From assembly GCA_022385805.1 (NCBI GenBank), contig MU277685.1, positions 62,001 to 126,000 on the forward strand: a DNA stretch of 64,000 bases, written 5' to 3'. The position numbers were made by a program, and so were the translations under genes. The notes below the pieces were generated by a model, which was not told the origin of the DNA, made no database searches, and was given only the letters and a program-made list of their open reading frames with translations. This document shows, piece after piece, positions 32,020 to 44,145 of the stretch (its first letter is position 1; the number at the start of each line of letters is the position of its first letter). The DNA comes from Pilatotrama ljubarskyi (taxonomy: Eukaryota > Basidiomycota > Agaricomycetes > Polyporales > Polyporaceae).

Positions 32020-34505
32020 ATGGCGGCCCCCCTCTGGTCATCCTCCCTCGCCCTCATGCCTGCAGCACGCATATGTCGCTGCTCGCAGGCCTCGATGGCG
32101 CTGCACGGTATGTTTTCGTCGAGCAAGAGGGTGATGAGTGTCGCTGACGCGCCGCCAGCACTCCGCGCGGGTCGCTTTTCGTCGGCGCCATACCGTACGA
32201 TTCGTACGAACGCTGTGGCGCAGCCCGAAAACGCGCGCTCACCTGTTAGGGTGTCCATAGAGGAAGATGCGGAGCCGCTAGAGCTGGAGAAGGTGGACAA
32301 GGAGGAGGCGCCGCGGTCGCCGAACGCTGACATGCCCACCTTCGACAGCATGGAGGGCGTCCTCTCTCCTCCTATCCTCCGGGCACTCACCCGCGGACCC
32401 TTCAGGCTCACCAACATGTCCCCCGTTCAGGCTGCTGTCGTCCCCCTTCTTCCTCGGCTCACAGCACCGTATGAACCCAATACCGAGCCGGAAGGTCCTC
32501 GCGACCTCTTGGTCAAGGCACGGACAGGCACTGGCAAGACACTGGCATTCCTCATCCCCGCGGTCGAGGCTCGCCTGAAGCGACTGGCACAGGTCAGCGA
32601 ACAGGTCGTCCGGGATGTCCCCACGGCAAACAAGACTACGGTTGCGCGCGCAGTCGAAAAGTTCGCTCGCTCGAACATTGGCGCTCTTATCATCAGTCCC
32701 ACTCGTGAACTCGCAACCCAGATCGCGAACGAGGCAATCAGGCTCACAAAACATACGGATCGTTTCGAGGTCAGACTCCTTGTCGGTGGTCTCCCTAAGA
32801 GGCCCCAATTGCGGGAATGGCACACAGGCCGTCGTGACATCGTGGTTGCAACTCCTGGACGACTTCGTGACTTCATCGAGAACGAACCGAACTTCCCAGA
32901 CGAGCTGAAGACCGCGGAGACTGTAAGCGTACACCCGCACTATATAGCCTTTCCTCACTCACTGTCTTCCCTCAGTTCATCCTCGACGAAGCCGACACGC
33001 TGTTGGACATGGGTTTCCGTGAGGACATCCAGGCCATCACCGAGAACATGAAGCCCCCTCCGGAGCGTCAGACGTTCATGTTCTCTGCCACCGTCTCCAC
33101 CGCTATCCGTCAGGTCGCTCGGAAGACCCTTGCTGAGAAGCACGAGTTCATAAACTGCGTACCCAACGACGCGCCCCCTACGCACCACTCCATCCCTCAG
33201 TACTACACAGCCGTCCCGAGCGCCAGCGAGCAACTAGCCCACATCATCCGGTTGATCATCGAAGACCAGCTTCTCCACCCTGAGGGCTCCAAGGTCTTGG
33301 TCTTCCTCCCGACGACCTCCCTCACTGCGCTCTATTACACCATCCTGAACGAGGTTGCCGCACGTCTCTTCCCCGCTGGTCGTAGGACTGGCATGGGTGA
33401 GCTCCACTCAAAGAAGAACATGGGCCGCCGCATCCGCGTGTCCGACTGGTTCCGCACCACAAAGTCTAGCGCCGCCGTCCTGGTCACCTCCGACGTATCC
33501 GCTCGCGGCGTCGACTACCCCGGTGTCACCCGCGTCATCCAAGTCGGCATTCCCCCTAGTGGCGATAGCTATGTCCACCGTGTCGGTCGTACCGGTCGCG
33601 GTTCAAACATGAGCGGCCGCGCCGACCTCGTCCTCATGCCCTGGGAGATCGGCTTCCTCACCTGGCAGCTGACCGACATTCCCTTGAAGGAGCTCCCGAC
33701 GAATCAGCTCAAGCAGCAGGTGGCCGAGCTCGCGGCGAAGCACGACGAGAACCCTAAAGCCTTTGGCCGCACCCTGGTCGGCCCCAAGCTCGAGCAGGTT
33801 GATGAGGCCATCGCAGACGTACAGAAGTTGATGTCGCCCGACGACGTGCGCGACGCCATGGTGTCCGTTCTCGCTTACTACGTCGCGAACCACGAACAGC
33901 TCCGTATCAAGAAGGGCGTCACCGCCGCGGGCGTGCACGAGTGGGCTGCCGCTCTGCTCGGCGAGAAGACCGACCTCCGTCTCCCCCGTGACCTCGTCGA
34001 GGGCAAAGTCAGGACGCGCGCGAAGACGCAGTCGTATGCTCGGGACTCTCGGGACAGCGGACGCTTTGGCTCGGACCGCGGTGGCTGGGGGCGCGAGTCC
34101 TCTGGTTTCAACAGCTTCCGCTCTCGGGACCGTGACGACTTCCGCAGCGGCAACAACAACCGCTCGTTCGGCCGCCGCAACAACGAGGACGATGATATCT
34201 TCGGTGAAGACGCGGGCGAGCGCCGTTCCTTCCGCCCTCGTGATTCGGACAACCGCGACAACCGCTCGTTTGGTGGCTTCAGGGGCGACCGTGATAACCG
34301 TTCGTTCGGCGGCTTCAAGGGTGACCGCGACGATCGCTCCTTCAGCCGCCGCCGCGGCGACGACGACGACGCCGGCGACGATGCCGGTGAGCGTCGCTCT
34401 TTCCGGCCCCGTGACAACGATCGCCCTGCTCGGAGGTCGTCGACACCTTCGTGGATGGGCAGGGGTAGCCAGCATGCGCGGAAGCGGAGAGACGAGGATT
34501 CCTGA
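32020..34505 (+). CDS. DEAD-box RNA helicase, probably mitochondrial (Mss116/CYT-19-like)
   Basis: ATP-dependent RNA chaperone/helicase; Mss116 and CYT-19 act on mitochondrial group I and II introns. Two exons, 32020-32922 and 32976-34505, with a 53-bp GT/AG intron; 810 residues. The N-terminal 65 residues are basic, hydroxylated and free of acidic residues, fitting a matrix targeting peptide. Helicase motifs in order: Q-motif region SPVQAAVVPLL, motif I ARTGTGKT, Ia PTRELATQI, Ib TPGRL, II DEAD (in FILDEADTLLDMGF, starting immediately after the intron), III SAT, IV VLVFLPTT, V TSDVSARGVDYPGV and VI HRVGRTGR. The last 170 residues are a charged Arg/Gly/Asp/Ser tail with tandem units like NRSFGGFRGDRD and ERRSFRPRD, typical of the RNA-tethering basic tails of this subfamily but unusually rich in Asp. 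The gene is head-to-head with the KH protein gene (266 bases between starts). Confidence 0.94.
34102..34430 (+). repeat. imperfect coding tandem repeats in helicase tail
   Basis: Within the DEAD-box gene the tail repeats two short peptide units. One is RSFGG(F)(R/K)GDRD(N/D), seen about three times near 34260-34350. The other is ERRSFRPRD, seen twice near 34218 and 34388. The underlying DNA repeats are about 36-45 bases and imperfect, so length variation between strains is plausible. Confidence 0.55.
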
Positions 34506-34916
34506 GTGTGCTCGGAGGACGTTCTCTATGGGACTCTGGCTGCCGTGCACCCATGTGCGCTGTCGGTCAGTCGGCTAGGGTCATCGACGCCCTAGGGCGG
34601 GTGACATGCCGCTGTACTTTATATCGCTACGCTACTCACGGGCTATTAGTGCTACGCTGCTTGCATGTACGACACATCATTCCCCCTGGCTAATTCACAT
34701 AGACATCTGCAAGCTTTGCTCTCACCACTCCTTGAATGGTCATTTGCTTCTCGTTCACATGTCAATCGTTCAAAGTAAGTAAACGCTCTTCATGGCGTCT
34801 GATGAGCAGTCACGGGTGCCCGTGAATTGAAAGGCAATATACAGCGTCGTACTGCAGACCAGCTGCGCTCGAATCCCACGCCCCACACACTGCAGAATGC
34901 AGCCAGAAAGAGATCC
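34506..34916. other. convergent spacer, nothing recognised
   Basis: 3' flanks of the DEAD-box gene and the RBR ligase gene. A hairpin-capable ACGGGTGCCCGT lies near 34813-34824. No gene seen. Confidence 0.4.
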
Positions 34917-37236
34917 TTAGGCACCTCGCCCATCCCGCTGGAAACCATACTGATGCGTCCCAAGTCTCGTGAACGGCGACTCGAGATGGCGGTCGTAGTC
35001 TACCTCTCTCTTGAAGAACCGACCGCAGCAAGCGTACACACCGTGCCACCGGACATGCCTCAAGTGGTAGCGCAGGTCCGCGAGCGAGTTGAGCTTCGTG
35101 TCGCAGTACTGGCACGTCAGGGTGCTGATCATCTCCTTGGTGAACCAATGGCGGGTGCAGAGGACGTCTGTACCGGACGCCCGATGTTTCAATTCTGGGT
35201 GGGAAAACGTATAGATCAGAGAACCACATACCAGGGTCATCCATCCATGATAGATCTGCATTGTTGACGTGGGGACGGTGCACATGGGCCACCGGCCGTG
35301 GAGCGTAAGCAGGCGGAGGCGGCACTGCGATAGCCACTCCAATCCGAGCCTGTCGAACCTGTCGGGCTTCTCTGTCGCGTTCCCGCTGACGTTCGCGCTC
35401 TTCGAGAAGCATGTCATCGTCCCAGAGATCGCAGGACGGCTCGCGCGAGCATCGCTTGTTTCTGACGTCCCACAACGCTGAGAAAGATATTAGAATCATT
35501 CAGGGGGTGGGCAACCAACGGCAAGCTCGACGTACAGCCACACTTGAAACAGAATTCGGTCTTGCACCTGCAAGTGATATGGTTGCAGCCGTGGGTCAAT
35601 TCCACAATAAACTATATGCAACAGAGCGAGTGAGGGATCAGTTAGGCGTCAATCTGGGTATATGCTTACGGAGCAGCTGGGACATCTGCGCCAGTTCTCA
35701 GCCTATGGCCACGTCAGTTCGACAAATGTTACAACCTCATAAGGAACTGACCTTGATTAACTGCAGCGCTTTCTGGTCTTCAGGAGAACGATCATCTACA
35801 GGTAAAGCCTGGCCGCAGGGTTAACGCGAACTGCATAGCCATTATGATGGCTTCGTTCACGCACTTGATACTCTTCACAGCTGAGATCTGGGATGGTAGC
35901 GTCAATTTGGTGTACATCGCCGATTGTAGATATACGAACCGTCGTGCCAGATCACACGACAAGGCACACATATAACCGTGTTGCAAGAAGGACACAGTGC
36001 CTGCGGGTCTTCGGAATCCTCATCAAGCTGGACCAGTGCGGAGCAGCGAGGATTAGGGCAATAGTGCCGAGGGAGACTGTCCAGCAGCTTCTGATGGTGC
36101 TAGAACATGCAACCGTGATGGGATGAGCAGAGCGTGCTTCGCAAAAACGATGCACACACCCATAGAACCATCCCCTTCTCCGACATGACCCTCTCAGCGA
36201 CCTCGTCTGGGATGCCTTCGGGCCATTCCGTGACAGGGCACTCCGGGCAACGGATGGGAAAGACGACCGCGTTCTGGCTGGGGCCTCCGTTGCCTTCCGG
36301 ATCGAGCTTGCTGTTGATGTAACCGTTCAGGCAGGAGATGCAGTATGCATGGGACATAGGGCAAGGCAGGTAGGTTCCGAACTGAAGTCGCGCAGAAGAG
36401 TTCGCGGATCGCGCCGCTGCCACCGGCGAATGAGTCGCCTGGAATGGCTCCATGCAGATGCCGCACGTGGGGTATAGGCCGGGCGCTGAGTCCTCTTCCT
36501 TCTTGACTGATCAACGGACAACAGTGTAAGCAACGCTATTCTAGCGATTGGTCTCAGAAAGGAGGACTGACTATGCTCTTGATACGGCGGCGGAGGTAAC
36601 AGGTGCTCTCTGTCCTTGCCTTTGTGGGGTCGCGCATGCTTCCCTTTGCCCTTGTCATTTAAATCTCCGGCCTAGAGCATAGAGGTTTGAGCATATAGGA
36701 GGGGTTGCATGAGAGATCATACCATGATCTCGTCAATGATGTTCGGACCAAGTACACTGCGATGCCCAGCAGACTCAGAAACGAAGGCATAGCAGTGTGA
36801 TGATCAAGACGAACTGCTCAGCATCTCGCATTTCTATATCATCTTCGCCATCGTCCAGTGCCTGTTGAAGACGTCTAGCAAACTCGGCATCCAGTGCGCA
36901 TTTCTTCTCGGCGGCAGCGAGCTTCTGGGCATACTGCCGGCTGGCTATGATATTGCTGTCCTCCGCATGTTGCAATGTCTGGGCAATGATGGCGTCCTTG
37001 TTTGCCATGATCTCAGCGGATAAAAGCTCGAGAGCGACGTCCTGGTCTGAATTGCCCAGGGCGGTAAGCTGAGATCTCTTCGGGAACCGGCCAGCAGCGA
37101 GTGCGGTCGTGCGGAGAGCCTCTCCGAGCTGCAGCTGTTCAGCTGTACGAGTGTCTTCAAGGTTCCGCATGTCCTGCTCTAGCATTTGGGCGATGAGGAG
37201 CTCGGTGAGCATGTCGTTGTTTGCTGTTGCTGCCAT
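34917..37236 (-). CDS. RBR-type E3 ubiquitin ligase with C-terminal zinc-finger-like region
   Basis: RING-between-RING ligase that passes ubiquitin through a cysteine thioester. Exon 1 from 37236 encodes a helical, Gln/Leu/Ala-rich region (MAATANNDMLTELLIAQMLEQ). Spliced exons then give RING1 (YPTCGICMEPFQA ... PCPMSHAYCISCL ... PIRCPECP), the IBR (RHYCPNPRCSALVQ ... ALCPSCNTVICVPC) and RING2. RING2 reads NWRRCPSCSFIVELTHGCNHITCRCKTEFCFKCG, with the conserved active-site Cys in HGCNH. A 16-nt microexon, 35880-35865, encodes CEEYQ, which starts the linker CEEYQALPVDDRSPEDQKALQLIK. After RING2 comes a charged coiled-coil (LLEERERQRERDREARQ). A last exon then contains LTCQYCDTKLNSLADLRYHLRHVRWHGVYACCGRFFKREVDYDRHL with C2H2-like spacing, then the stop at 34917. 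Two introns appear to be only 37 bases. About 560 residues; the substrate is unknown. Confidence 0.88.
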
Positions 37237-37614
37237 GATGGGATCGATGAATCAGAACAAATGAGCCCTGACCGCTCCTGCACATAACATGAGCCTGCAT
37301 CCTCCATCCACACATCGTCCCCTCAAGAAAGCGAACAAGGCTTACTGGGGGTTCAGCAAAACGACAAGGACAATTCGAAGGGAGAGGTGGTAAGATGGCA
37401 ATTATGCAAAAACAAAGACGAGTGGCTCGGGTAGGTCCAAGTTGGTCCCCGTGCATGTACGGACATAGCGGACCGGAAGTCCGAAGCGTCGATCGGGAGT
37501 CATTTCGAATTTACACCCTTCATCCTCTGCTCTCCTTCAAGCCCTCCGCCGCTCTTCCTGTCTCGGACATCCTCTCTTCAGCTTTCGTCTTCTTTGAAAG
37601 TCGGAACGAACAAA
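37237..37614. other. divergent promoter region of RBR ligase and LYS2
   Basis: 378 bases between start codons. CT-rich runs (TCCTCTGCTCTCCTTC, around 37520-37580) precede the LYS2 start, as is common in basidiomycete core promoters. No gene seen. Confidence 0.45.
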
Positions 37615-40600
37615 ATGGCGGCTGATCGCCTGGCTCGGGTCATCGCCCGACTCCAAAATCTCCCGGAGATGTCTCTGCCGACGGACTACCCCAGACCGAC
37701 GGGAGGACACAGACTGGTGGAGGCCGCTGTCACCGCTGAGTTATCGGAACAAACATGCATCGGTCTGATGAAGCTCGCTCTTTTCAATGAGAACGACGAG
37801 GAGGTCGAGGACGAGAGCCCGGCGAACAATACGCCTTCTGCGTTTCACCTGCTGCTCTCCGCGTTCTCTGTATTGCTTCACCGCTACACTGGCGATACCG
37901 ATCTCGTTATTGGCTCCTCTTCCGCGTCTGCACGCGATCCTCTAGTCTTGCGTATTGCAGTCGGCCCCGAGGATCCGTTCTGGGCGGTCGTCCGCAAGGT
38001 GCAGCAAGTCGAGAGGGAGGCCGAAGCGGATAGTGTCCCGTACGAGTCAATCATACGCGCGCTCGGGAAGGACAAGGCGGATACTGTGGAGGGTTCGCGT
38101 CCCATCTTCAGGGTCCGCTTCTTCGACGAGACAGACTCTCCTCAGGAGCAGTTCCTCCGTTCGACGAGCTTAACCTCCGACATCACAATCTTCATCACGA
38201 GACAGCAAGAGTCCAGTCGCTCGTCCATCGCCCCGCACCTATCCCTGCGCATCCTGTACAACTCGCTTCTGTTTACGCCTGCTCGGATCTCATGTATCGT
38301 CGACCAGCTCTCCATCCTTCTCCGCAGAGTAGCGGCAAACCCTCTCGCTCCTGTCGGCTCTGTACCGCTCCTCACCCCCGCTCAGCGCGCGAAGCTGCCC
38401 GATCCGACTGCTGACCTCCACTGGTGCGATTTCAAGGGTGCTATTCCCCACATCTTCTCTAGGAACGCCAGACAATGGCCCGACCGCGAGTGCGTGATTC
38501 AATGCATACCCGCTTGCAGCCTGGACCAGCCACAGGAAAGGCGCACGTTCACCTATAGCCAAATCCTGCACGCGTCGAATATCCTCGCGCACCATCTGAT
38601 CCAGGGTGGCGTTCAGCGGGAGGAAGTGGTGATGGTCTACGCTTACCGGAGCGTGGATCTCGTCGTTGCAGTCATGGCTGTGCTCAAGGCGGGCGCGACT
38701 TTCTCTGTCATTGACCCTGCGTACCCGCCTTCGCGGCAAACCATCTACCTCAAGGTCGCTCAACCCCGTGCACTTGTCGTTCTCAAGGGCGCGGGTAAGA
38801 TCTCGCCTTCGGTTCGGGAGTTCATCAATACGGAGCTGCAAATCCGTGTCGAGGTTCCTGCGCTGGAGCTCCTGGCCGGCGGACAGATCGTCGGTGGCCC
38901 CAACGCTGACGGGTCGGGAGATGTGCTGCAGCCCCAGAAGCACCTTGCTGACACTGATCCGGATATTCCGCTGGGTCCTGACAGCGTGGCTACGCTGTCG
39001 TTCACGAGCGGTAGCACGGGTATCCCCAAGGGCGTGAAGGGCAGGCACTACAGCCTGACACATTTCTTCCCCTGGATGGGCGAACGGTTCGAGATCGGCG
39101 AGCATTCAAAGTTCACCATGCTGAGCGGAATTGCTCACGATCCCATCCAGCGCGACAGTGAGTGTGCGCTCGGTCCGTTTACCTTGCTCCCAGTCTCACT
39201 CGCGTGCAGTGTTCACGCCGCTCTTCTTCGGTGCTAGCCTGTACGTTCCGACCGCGGACGACATCGGCACCCCTGGTCGCCTTGCGGAGTGGATGGCGGA
39301 CAACGAAGTGACGGTCACCCATCTCACCCCAGCCATGGGTCAGCTCCTGTCCGCCCAGGCGACGCGTCAGATTCCCTCTCTACGCAACGCGTTCTTCGTA
39401 GGCGACGTGCTCACCAAGCGCGACTGTCTCCGTCTGCAGTCGCTCGCCGCCAACGTCCGGATCGTCAACATGTACGGCACGACCGAGACGCAGCGCGCGG
39501 TCTCCTACTTTCTTATCCCCTCAGTGACCGAGGACCGCACCTTCCTCGCGACGCAAAAGGACATCATGCCGGCCGGCGAGGGCATGATCGACGTCCAATT
39601 GCTTGTCGTGAACCGCAACGACCGCACCGTGCCCTGCGCGGTTGGCGAGGTCGGCGAGATCTACGTGCGCTCCGGCGGGCTGGCCGAGGGCTACTCCGAT
39701 CCGCAGGCGACCGCCGAGAAGTTCGTCGACAACTGGTTCTGCGAGAACGCGCCCCCGCGCGAGGATACGATCCGCCACCCGCCCGACGGCAGGCCGCCCG
39801 GGCCTGAGGCGCAGTTCTGGAAGGGCGTGCGCGACAGGATGTATCGCTCGGGCGACCTTGGGCGGTACCTCCCCGACGGCATTGTCGAGTGCACGGGCCG
39901 CGCGGACGACCAGGTGAAGATCCGCGGGTTCCGCATCGAGCTCGGCGAGATCGACACGCATCTGAGCCAGCACCCGCTCGTGCGGGAGAATGTCACGCTC
40001 GTGAGGCGAGACAAGGACGAGGAGAAGATCCTTGTCACTTACTTTGTGCCTGTGAGCGGCCCGGCTCTCGACGAGTATGTGAGCGATGTCGGAGACGAGG
40101 GCGACGAGAAGGGCCTTGTGAGCGGGATGCGCAAGTACAGGAGACTCATCAAGGAGATCCGGGAGTACCTCAAGAAGAAGCTCCCCAGCTACAGCGTCCC
40201 CACACGTACGTCTTACTGCCACCATGCGCTGAAACTCCTCGCTGACTGTTGCGTACAGTCTTCGTCCCCCTGAAGCGCATGCCGCTCAACCCCAACGGCA
40301 AGATCGACAAGCCGGCCCTCCCCTTCCCCGACACCGCCCAAGTTGCCGCCTCCGAGCCCTCCCGCACCGGGCCCGCCGCCTCCCCGACCGAAGAAGCGAT
40401 CCGCGCGATCTGGGCACGCATCCTGCCGAACGCGCCCAGCCCCCTTCCGCTCGACGAGAGCTTCTTCGACCTGGGCGGCCACTCGATCCTCGCGACGCGC
40501 CTCATCTTCGAGATCCGTAAGGCGTTCCTCGTCGACGCGCCCCTCGGGCTCGTGTTCGACAAGCCGACGATCGCTGCTCTGGCAGACGCCGTCGACCGCA

Positions 40601-42146
40601 TGCGCAACGCCGACCTCGGGCTCGCGGGCGCGGGCGAGACCAGTCCTGTCTCGCCTACCGCGACCACGCAGGACGCGGCGGCGTCGGCGGCGGCGTCGCT
40701 CGGAAGGAAGGTCGAGTACAGCAAGGATTACGAGCAGCTGCTCGGGTCGCTGCGCGACTCATACCCGTCTGCGCCTTCAAACTACACCAAGCGTGCTCTG
40801 GCCGTCTTCCTCACGGGCGCAACGGGCTTCTTGGGTGCCTTCATCTTGCGAGACCTGCTGCAGCGCACCGCGCGCGTCAAGAAGGTCATCTGTTTGGTGC
40901 GCGCGGCCGACGACGCGACCGCGCTCGAGCGCCTGCGCGATGCGGCCGCGGGCCGTGGCGTGTGGGACGAGGAGTGGGTACGCGCCGGACGGCTTGAGGT
41001 CGTCCGCGGCGATCTGGACCGCGAGCGCTTTGGATTGGACAGCGCTGCGTGGCTGCGCGTGGCGGGCGATGCGGATGCGATCATCCACAACGGTGCTCTC
41101 GTACGTGCAGCCCCCTTTCATCTGTTGCAGAGCGTGACGACTGATTGGTGCTGTACTAGGTCCATTGGGTGTACCCCTACGAGAAGCTCCGTTCCGCCAA
41201 CGTCCTCGGCACGCTCACAGCGGTCGAGCTCGCCGCGTCGGGCAAGCCGAAGCTCTTCGTCTTCGTCTCGTCGACCTCGGCGATCGACACCGAGTACTAC
41301 GTGCAGCTGTCCGACAGCCTGGGCGCGGTACCCGAGGCGGACGACCTCGAAGGCGCGCGGGGCGCGCTCAAGACGGGGTACGGCCAGAGCAAGTGGGTGT
41401 CGGAGAAGTTGCTGTTCGAGGCGGGCCGCAGGGGCCTGAGGGGGCATATCGTCCGTCCTGGGTACGTCGTGGGCGACTCGGAGTCAGCAGGTGCGTCTAT
41501 TCATGCATCTCGAGTTTGTCTGGGAGATGACGACTGACGGCGGCGTTTGCGTGTAGTGACGAACACGGACGACTTCCTCTGGCGCCTCGTCAAGGGCTGC
41601 ATCCAGCTGGGGCTCGTCCCGGACATCAACAACACCGTCAACATGGTCCCCGTCGACCATGTCGCGCGCTGCTGCGCGACCGCCGCGCTCTCCCCTCTCC
41701 CCCCTCCCAAGGACGCGCTGAGCGTGCTGCACGTCGCCGCCTCGCCCCGGCCGACGTTTAACGACTTCCTCGGGGCGTTGCGCCAGTACGGGTACGCGAC
41801 GGAGCGCGCAGAGTACCTCGTCTGGCGGCGGCAGCTGGAGCGGCACGTCATGGAGGTGCAGGACAACGCGCTATTCCCGCTCTTGCACTTCGTGCTGGAC
41901 GACCTGCCGACGAGCACGAAGGCGCCGGAGCTGGACGATGCGAACATGCGCGCGCTGCTGAGGGGCGCGGACGGGGAGGGGACGCGGACGAACGCGACGG
42001 TGGACGAGGCGTTGGTGGGCAAGTATCTGGCGTGGCTGGTCGAGGTGGGCTTCTTGCCCAGGCCGGCGGTGGAGGGCGCGGAGAAGGAGCTACCGAAGTT
42101 GGCGAGCGGGACGGCTGCGCGCGCGGTAGGACGCAGTGGCATCTGA
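37615..42146 (+). CDS. LYS2: L-2-aminoadipate reductase (lysine biosynthesis)
   Basis: Large NRPS-like enzyme reducing alpha-aminoadipate to its semialdehyde with ATP and NADPH in the fungal lysine pathway. It needs phosphopantetheinylation (by Lys5). Five exons: 37615-39157, 39210-40205, 40259-41100, 41160-41490 and 41557-42146. They total 4302 bases and 1433 residues, as in other Lys2 proteins. Domains in order: an N-terminal condensation-like region (residues 1-240), then the adenylation domain with [53 protein letters not shown] and RIELGEID, then [12 protein letters not shown]. The carrier domain is [14 protein letters not shown], its Ser carrying the cofactor. The reductase domain has the Rossmann motif [46 protein letters not shown] and the catalytic [11 protein letters not shown] (YxxxK). 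The start was chosen at the ATG giving [28 protein letters not shown]. All introns are GT/AG, 51-66 bases. Confidence 0.97.
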
Positions 42147-43261
42147 GCGCACCCGAAAAAATACTCTGCCTCGGCGTAGAGATTGTAGAGACTAGAGAAG
42201 CGTGCATAGAAGAAAGCAATGTAATACGCTGCTGTATCTCGTCCTGTACAAAGGTGCGGCATGCCCGAGCGAGAATGGTTACGATCAAAGTTCAAACAAC
42301 CTCATCCTGTGCAGTTGCTCTACCGATATCGCTCTTCGGGCCATGTGCGTCGGGGACGGCGTTTGTTAGTGCTATCGCGTACGAAGTGCGGCGGTTGACC
42401 GAGCAAGGACTGAATTGGTCTCAGGCAGAGTGACGAGTTGCCGAGAATTGGTAGGATCACACGATGTGATTGAGAGCTGTCTGGACCCGCTGCGCGTCCG
42501 GTGGGAGTTGAGGGTGCCTGCGCGATGCCCGTACAACTCCTGCTCGAGCGAGAGCTGGTTGGAATCCGAGAGAGTCGGAGAGGGATTGGAGAGGGATTCG
42601 AAGGGAAGAGAAGCGGAGGCGATCAACACTGTAAATCACTGCATTCAAGACCCCTGAATTCAATGGTTTGATTAGCTCTGGAAAGGTGTAAATAAGTCAG
42701 TTCCTCGGACTCTGAGCTGCCGTGTTACACACAACAGCGGATAGGTGCGCGTATTCACGAGAAACAGTGAAAAAGCAGCTTTTAGACCCGTGTGAGTTTG
42801 TCTGATACTCCTTGAGGTCGAATACGAGTGTGTAGGTGTGAATAGCTCCTCTACTCACATCCTTGAATTCGATAGATAACAAATTGGGATTATTCGCTGA
42901 TATAACCCTATCCGGTCGTCCTGATAACCCAGTATGATGCGCGAAATGAAAAACTGATTATTGCGGAATGCAGCGGATTATATAATACATGGCAAGCTTG
43001 TACGAGAACATGTTACACAGCGGGAACATCCCGGGGGCGCACCTACACTCCGCAGAATGATATGAGTAGCTTCCTAAGTGACATGTAAACGGGATGGTCA
43101 CGACTCACTACGTGTGCTTGACAAAGACAGGATGGCCTACCTGACATATTACCCTTCGTATTCATGGCTTAGGCTTAGCTCATTCTAGCTATAAGGGTTA
43201 GCGCGCTGTCTCTAGGAGCATATATGCACTCGGGACTTACATTTTGAGCCTCTACCATGCC
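42147..43261. other. AT-richer spacer downstream of LYS2
   Basis: Locally lower GC than the rest, especially 42650-43240. I see no motif-bearing frame and no clear inverted repeat. It could contain a decayed element. Confidence 0.4.
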
Positions 43262-43458
43262 TCACTCCTTGTCGTTGATGGATTCCGCGACCAAATTGAC
43301 GAAAACTCGCTGAGTGAGTGTATTACGAGGTACAGGCAGTGAGACTTACCGTGAATGCCTCGGATTGCACGCTGCTGTAGATGGTGAGGGCAGGCACTGG
43401 AGAGGGAGAGGGAGGAGGAATTGGCTGCAGAGGACGTGAGGCGGCGGGTGGTCGTCAT
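43262..43458 (-). CDS. candidate small protein (50 residues), unassigned
   Basis: Exon 1 43458-43350 and exon 2 43305-43262, joined across a 44-bp GT/AG intron with a GTAAGT donor, keep one frame. The product is MTTTRRLTSSAANSSSLSLS, then ACPHHLQQRAIRGIHVFVNL, ending VAESINDKE. The Thr/Arg/Ser-rich acid-free start resembles a mitochondrial presequence, and the acidic end a short mature part. I recognise no family. Very short introns and a perfect donor argue for a real gene; the small size and lack of homology memory argue for caution. Confidence 0.35.
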
Positions 43459-44145
43459 GGTTCGAGACGAAGAGATGTCAGATATGGACTTGGAATCTGA
43501 GGGCTCTTTATGGGGCACGAGATGGGCGGAGGTCCTCATATGGCGCAACAACCCTGAGCCCTACTGCTGCTCAAGCTAGCAAGAAGGTGTGCATATGCGA
43601 GAGGAGGTAACATATCCGAAGCTCGGAATTGTTGAGTTACGCGTAAATCGAGAGTAGCTGAGAGGAGCAAGCATACTCGTAGACTCTCAACCATTCAAAG
43701 AGGGCGCCTTTTCGCGAACTATGAGTAAGTGCGGCAAGCCCAGCTAGTCGCACTTTCTCACACCTATCCGCATTGATTCGCATTTGCGGATTGGATGGGC
43801 ACTCATAAATTGCGAATAGCACCCCTCCACAAACGTGTGTCTACGGGCCCCTTGAATGCAGTGAATGCGCCGCAACGGTCTTGGCGGGCGCGAGCGTCAC
43901 GGGACGTGCCAGGGACAGTGATCGGGAATAGGCGCCGACTGTGCCTGGCTGCTGCTAATGGGCGCCTAGCTACAGCAGCTGTGAGATTCGCACTCGCTTT
44001 GAGCAAGTACGGCCAAGCTCTCACTCCGACTCCCAGCGCGGCTTGCTCTCAACTGCCATGTCCTCTCCCGCCTGCCAATAACCTCCTCCACGCTTCATCC
44101 CTCCACTGCCGCCTCGACGCCCGCCCGTCGACCGCGCTGGCCTCG
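43459..44145. other. spacer upstream of the DUF6533-type gene
   Basis: No supported gene. TTCGCA-containing short words recur (near 43780, 43810 and 43990) without forming an arrangement I can interpret. Confidence 0.35.

Noticed and set aside
34860..34890. CTCGAATCCC-like sequence as a tRNA B box
   Set aside because: No matching A box or cloverleaf arms upstream at the right distance; it falls in the 3' flank of the RBR gene. A similar TTCGAATCC near 14095 fails for the same reason.
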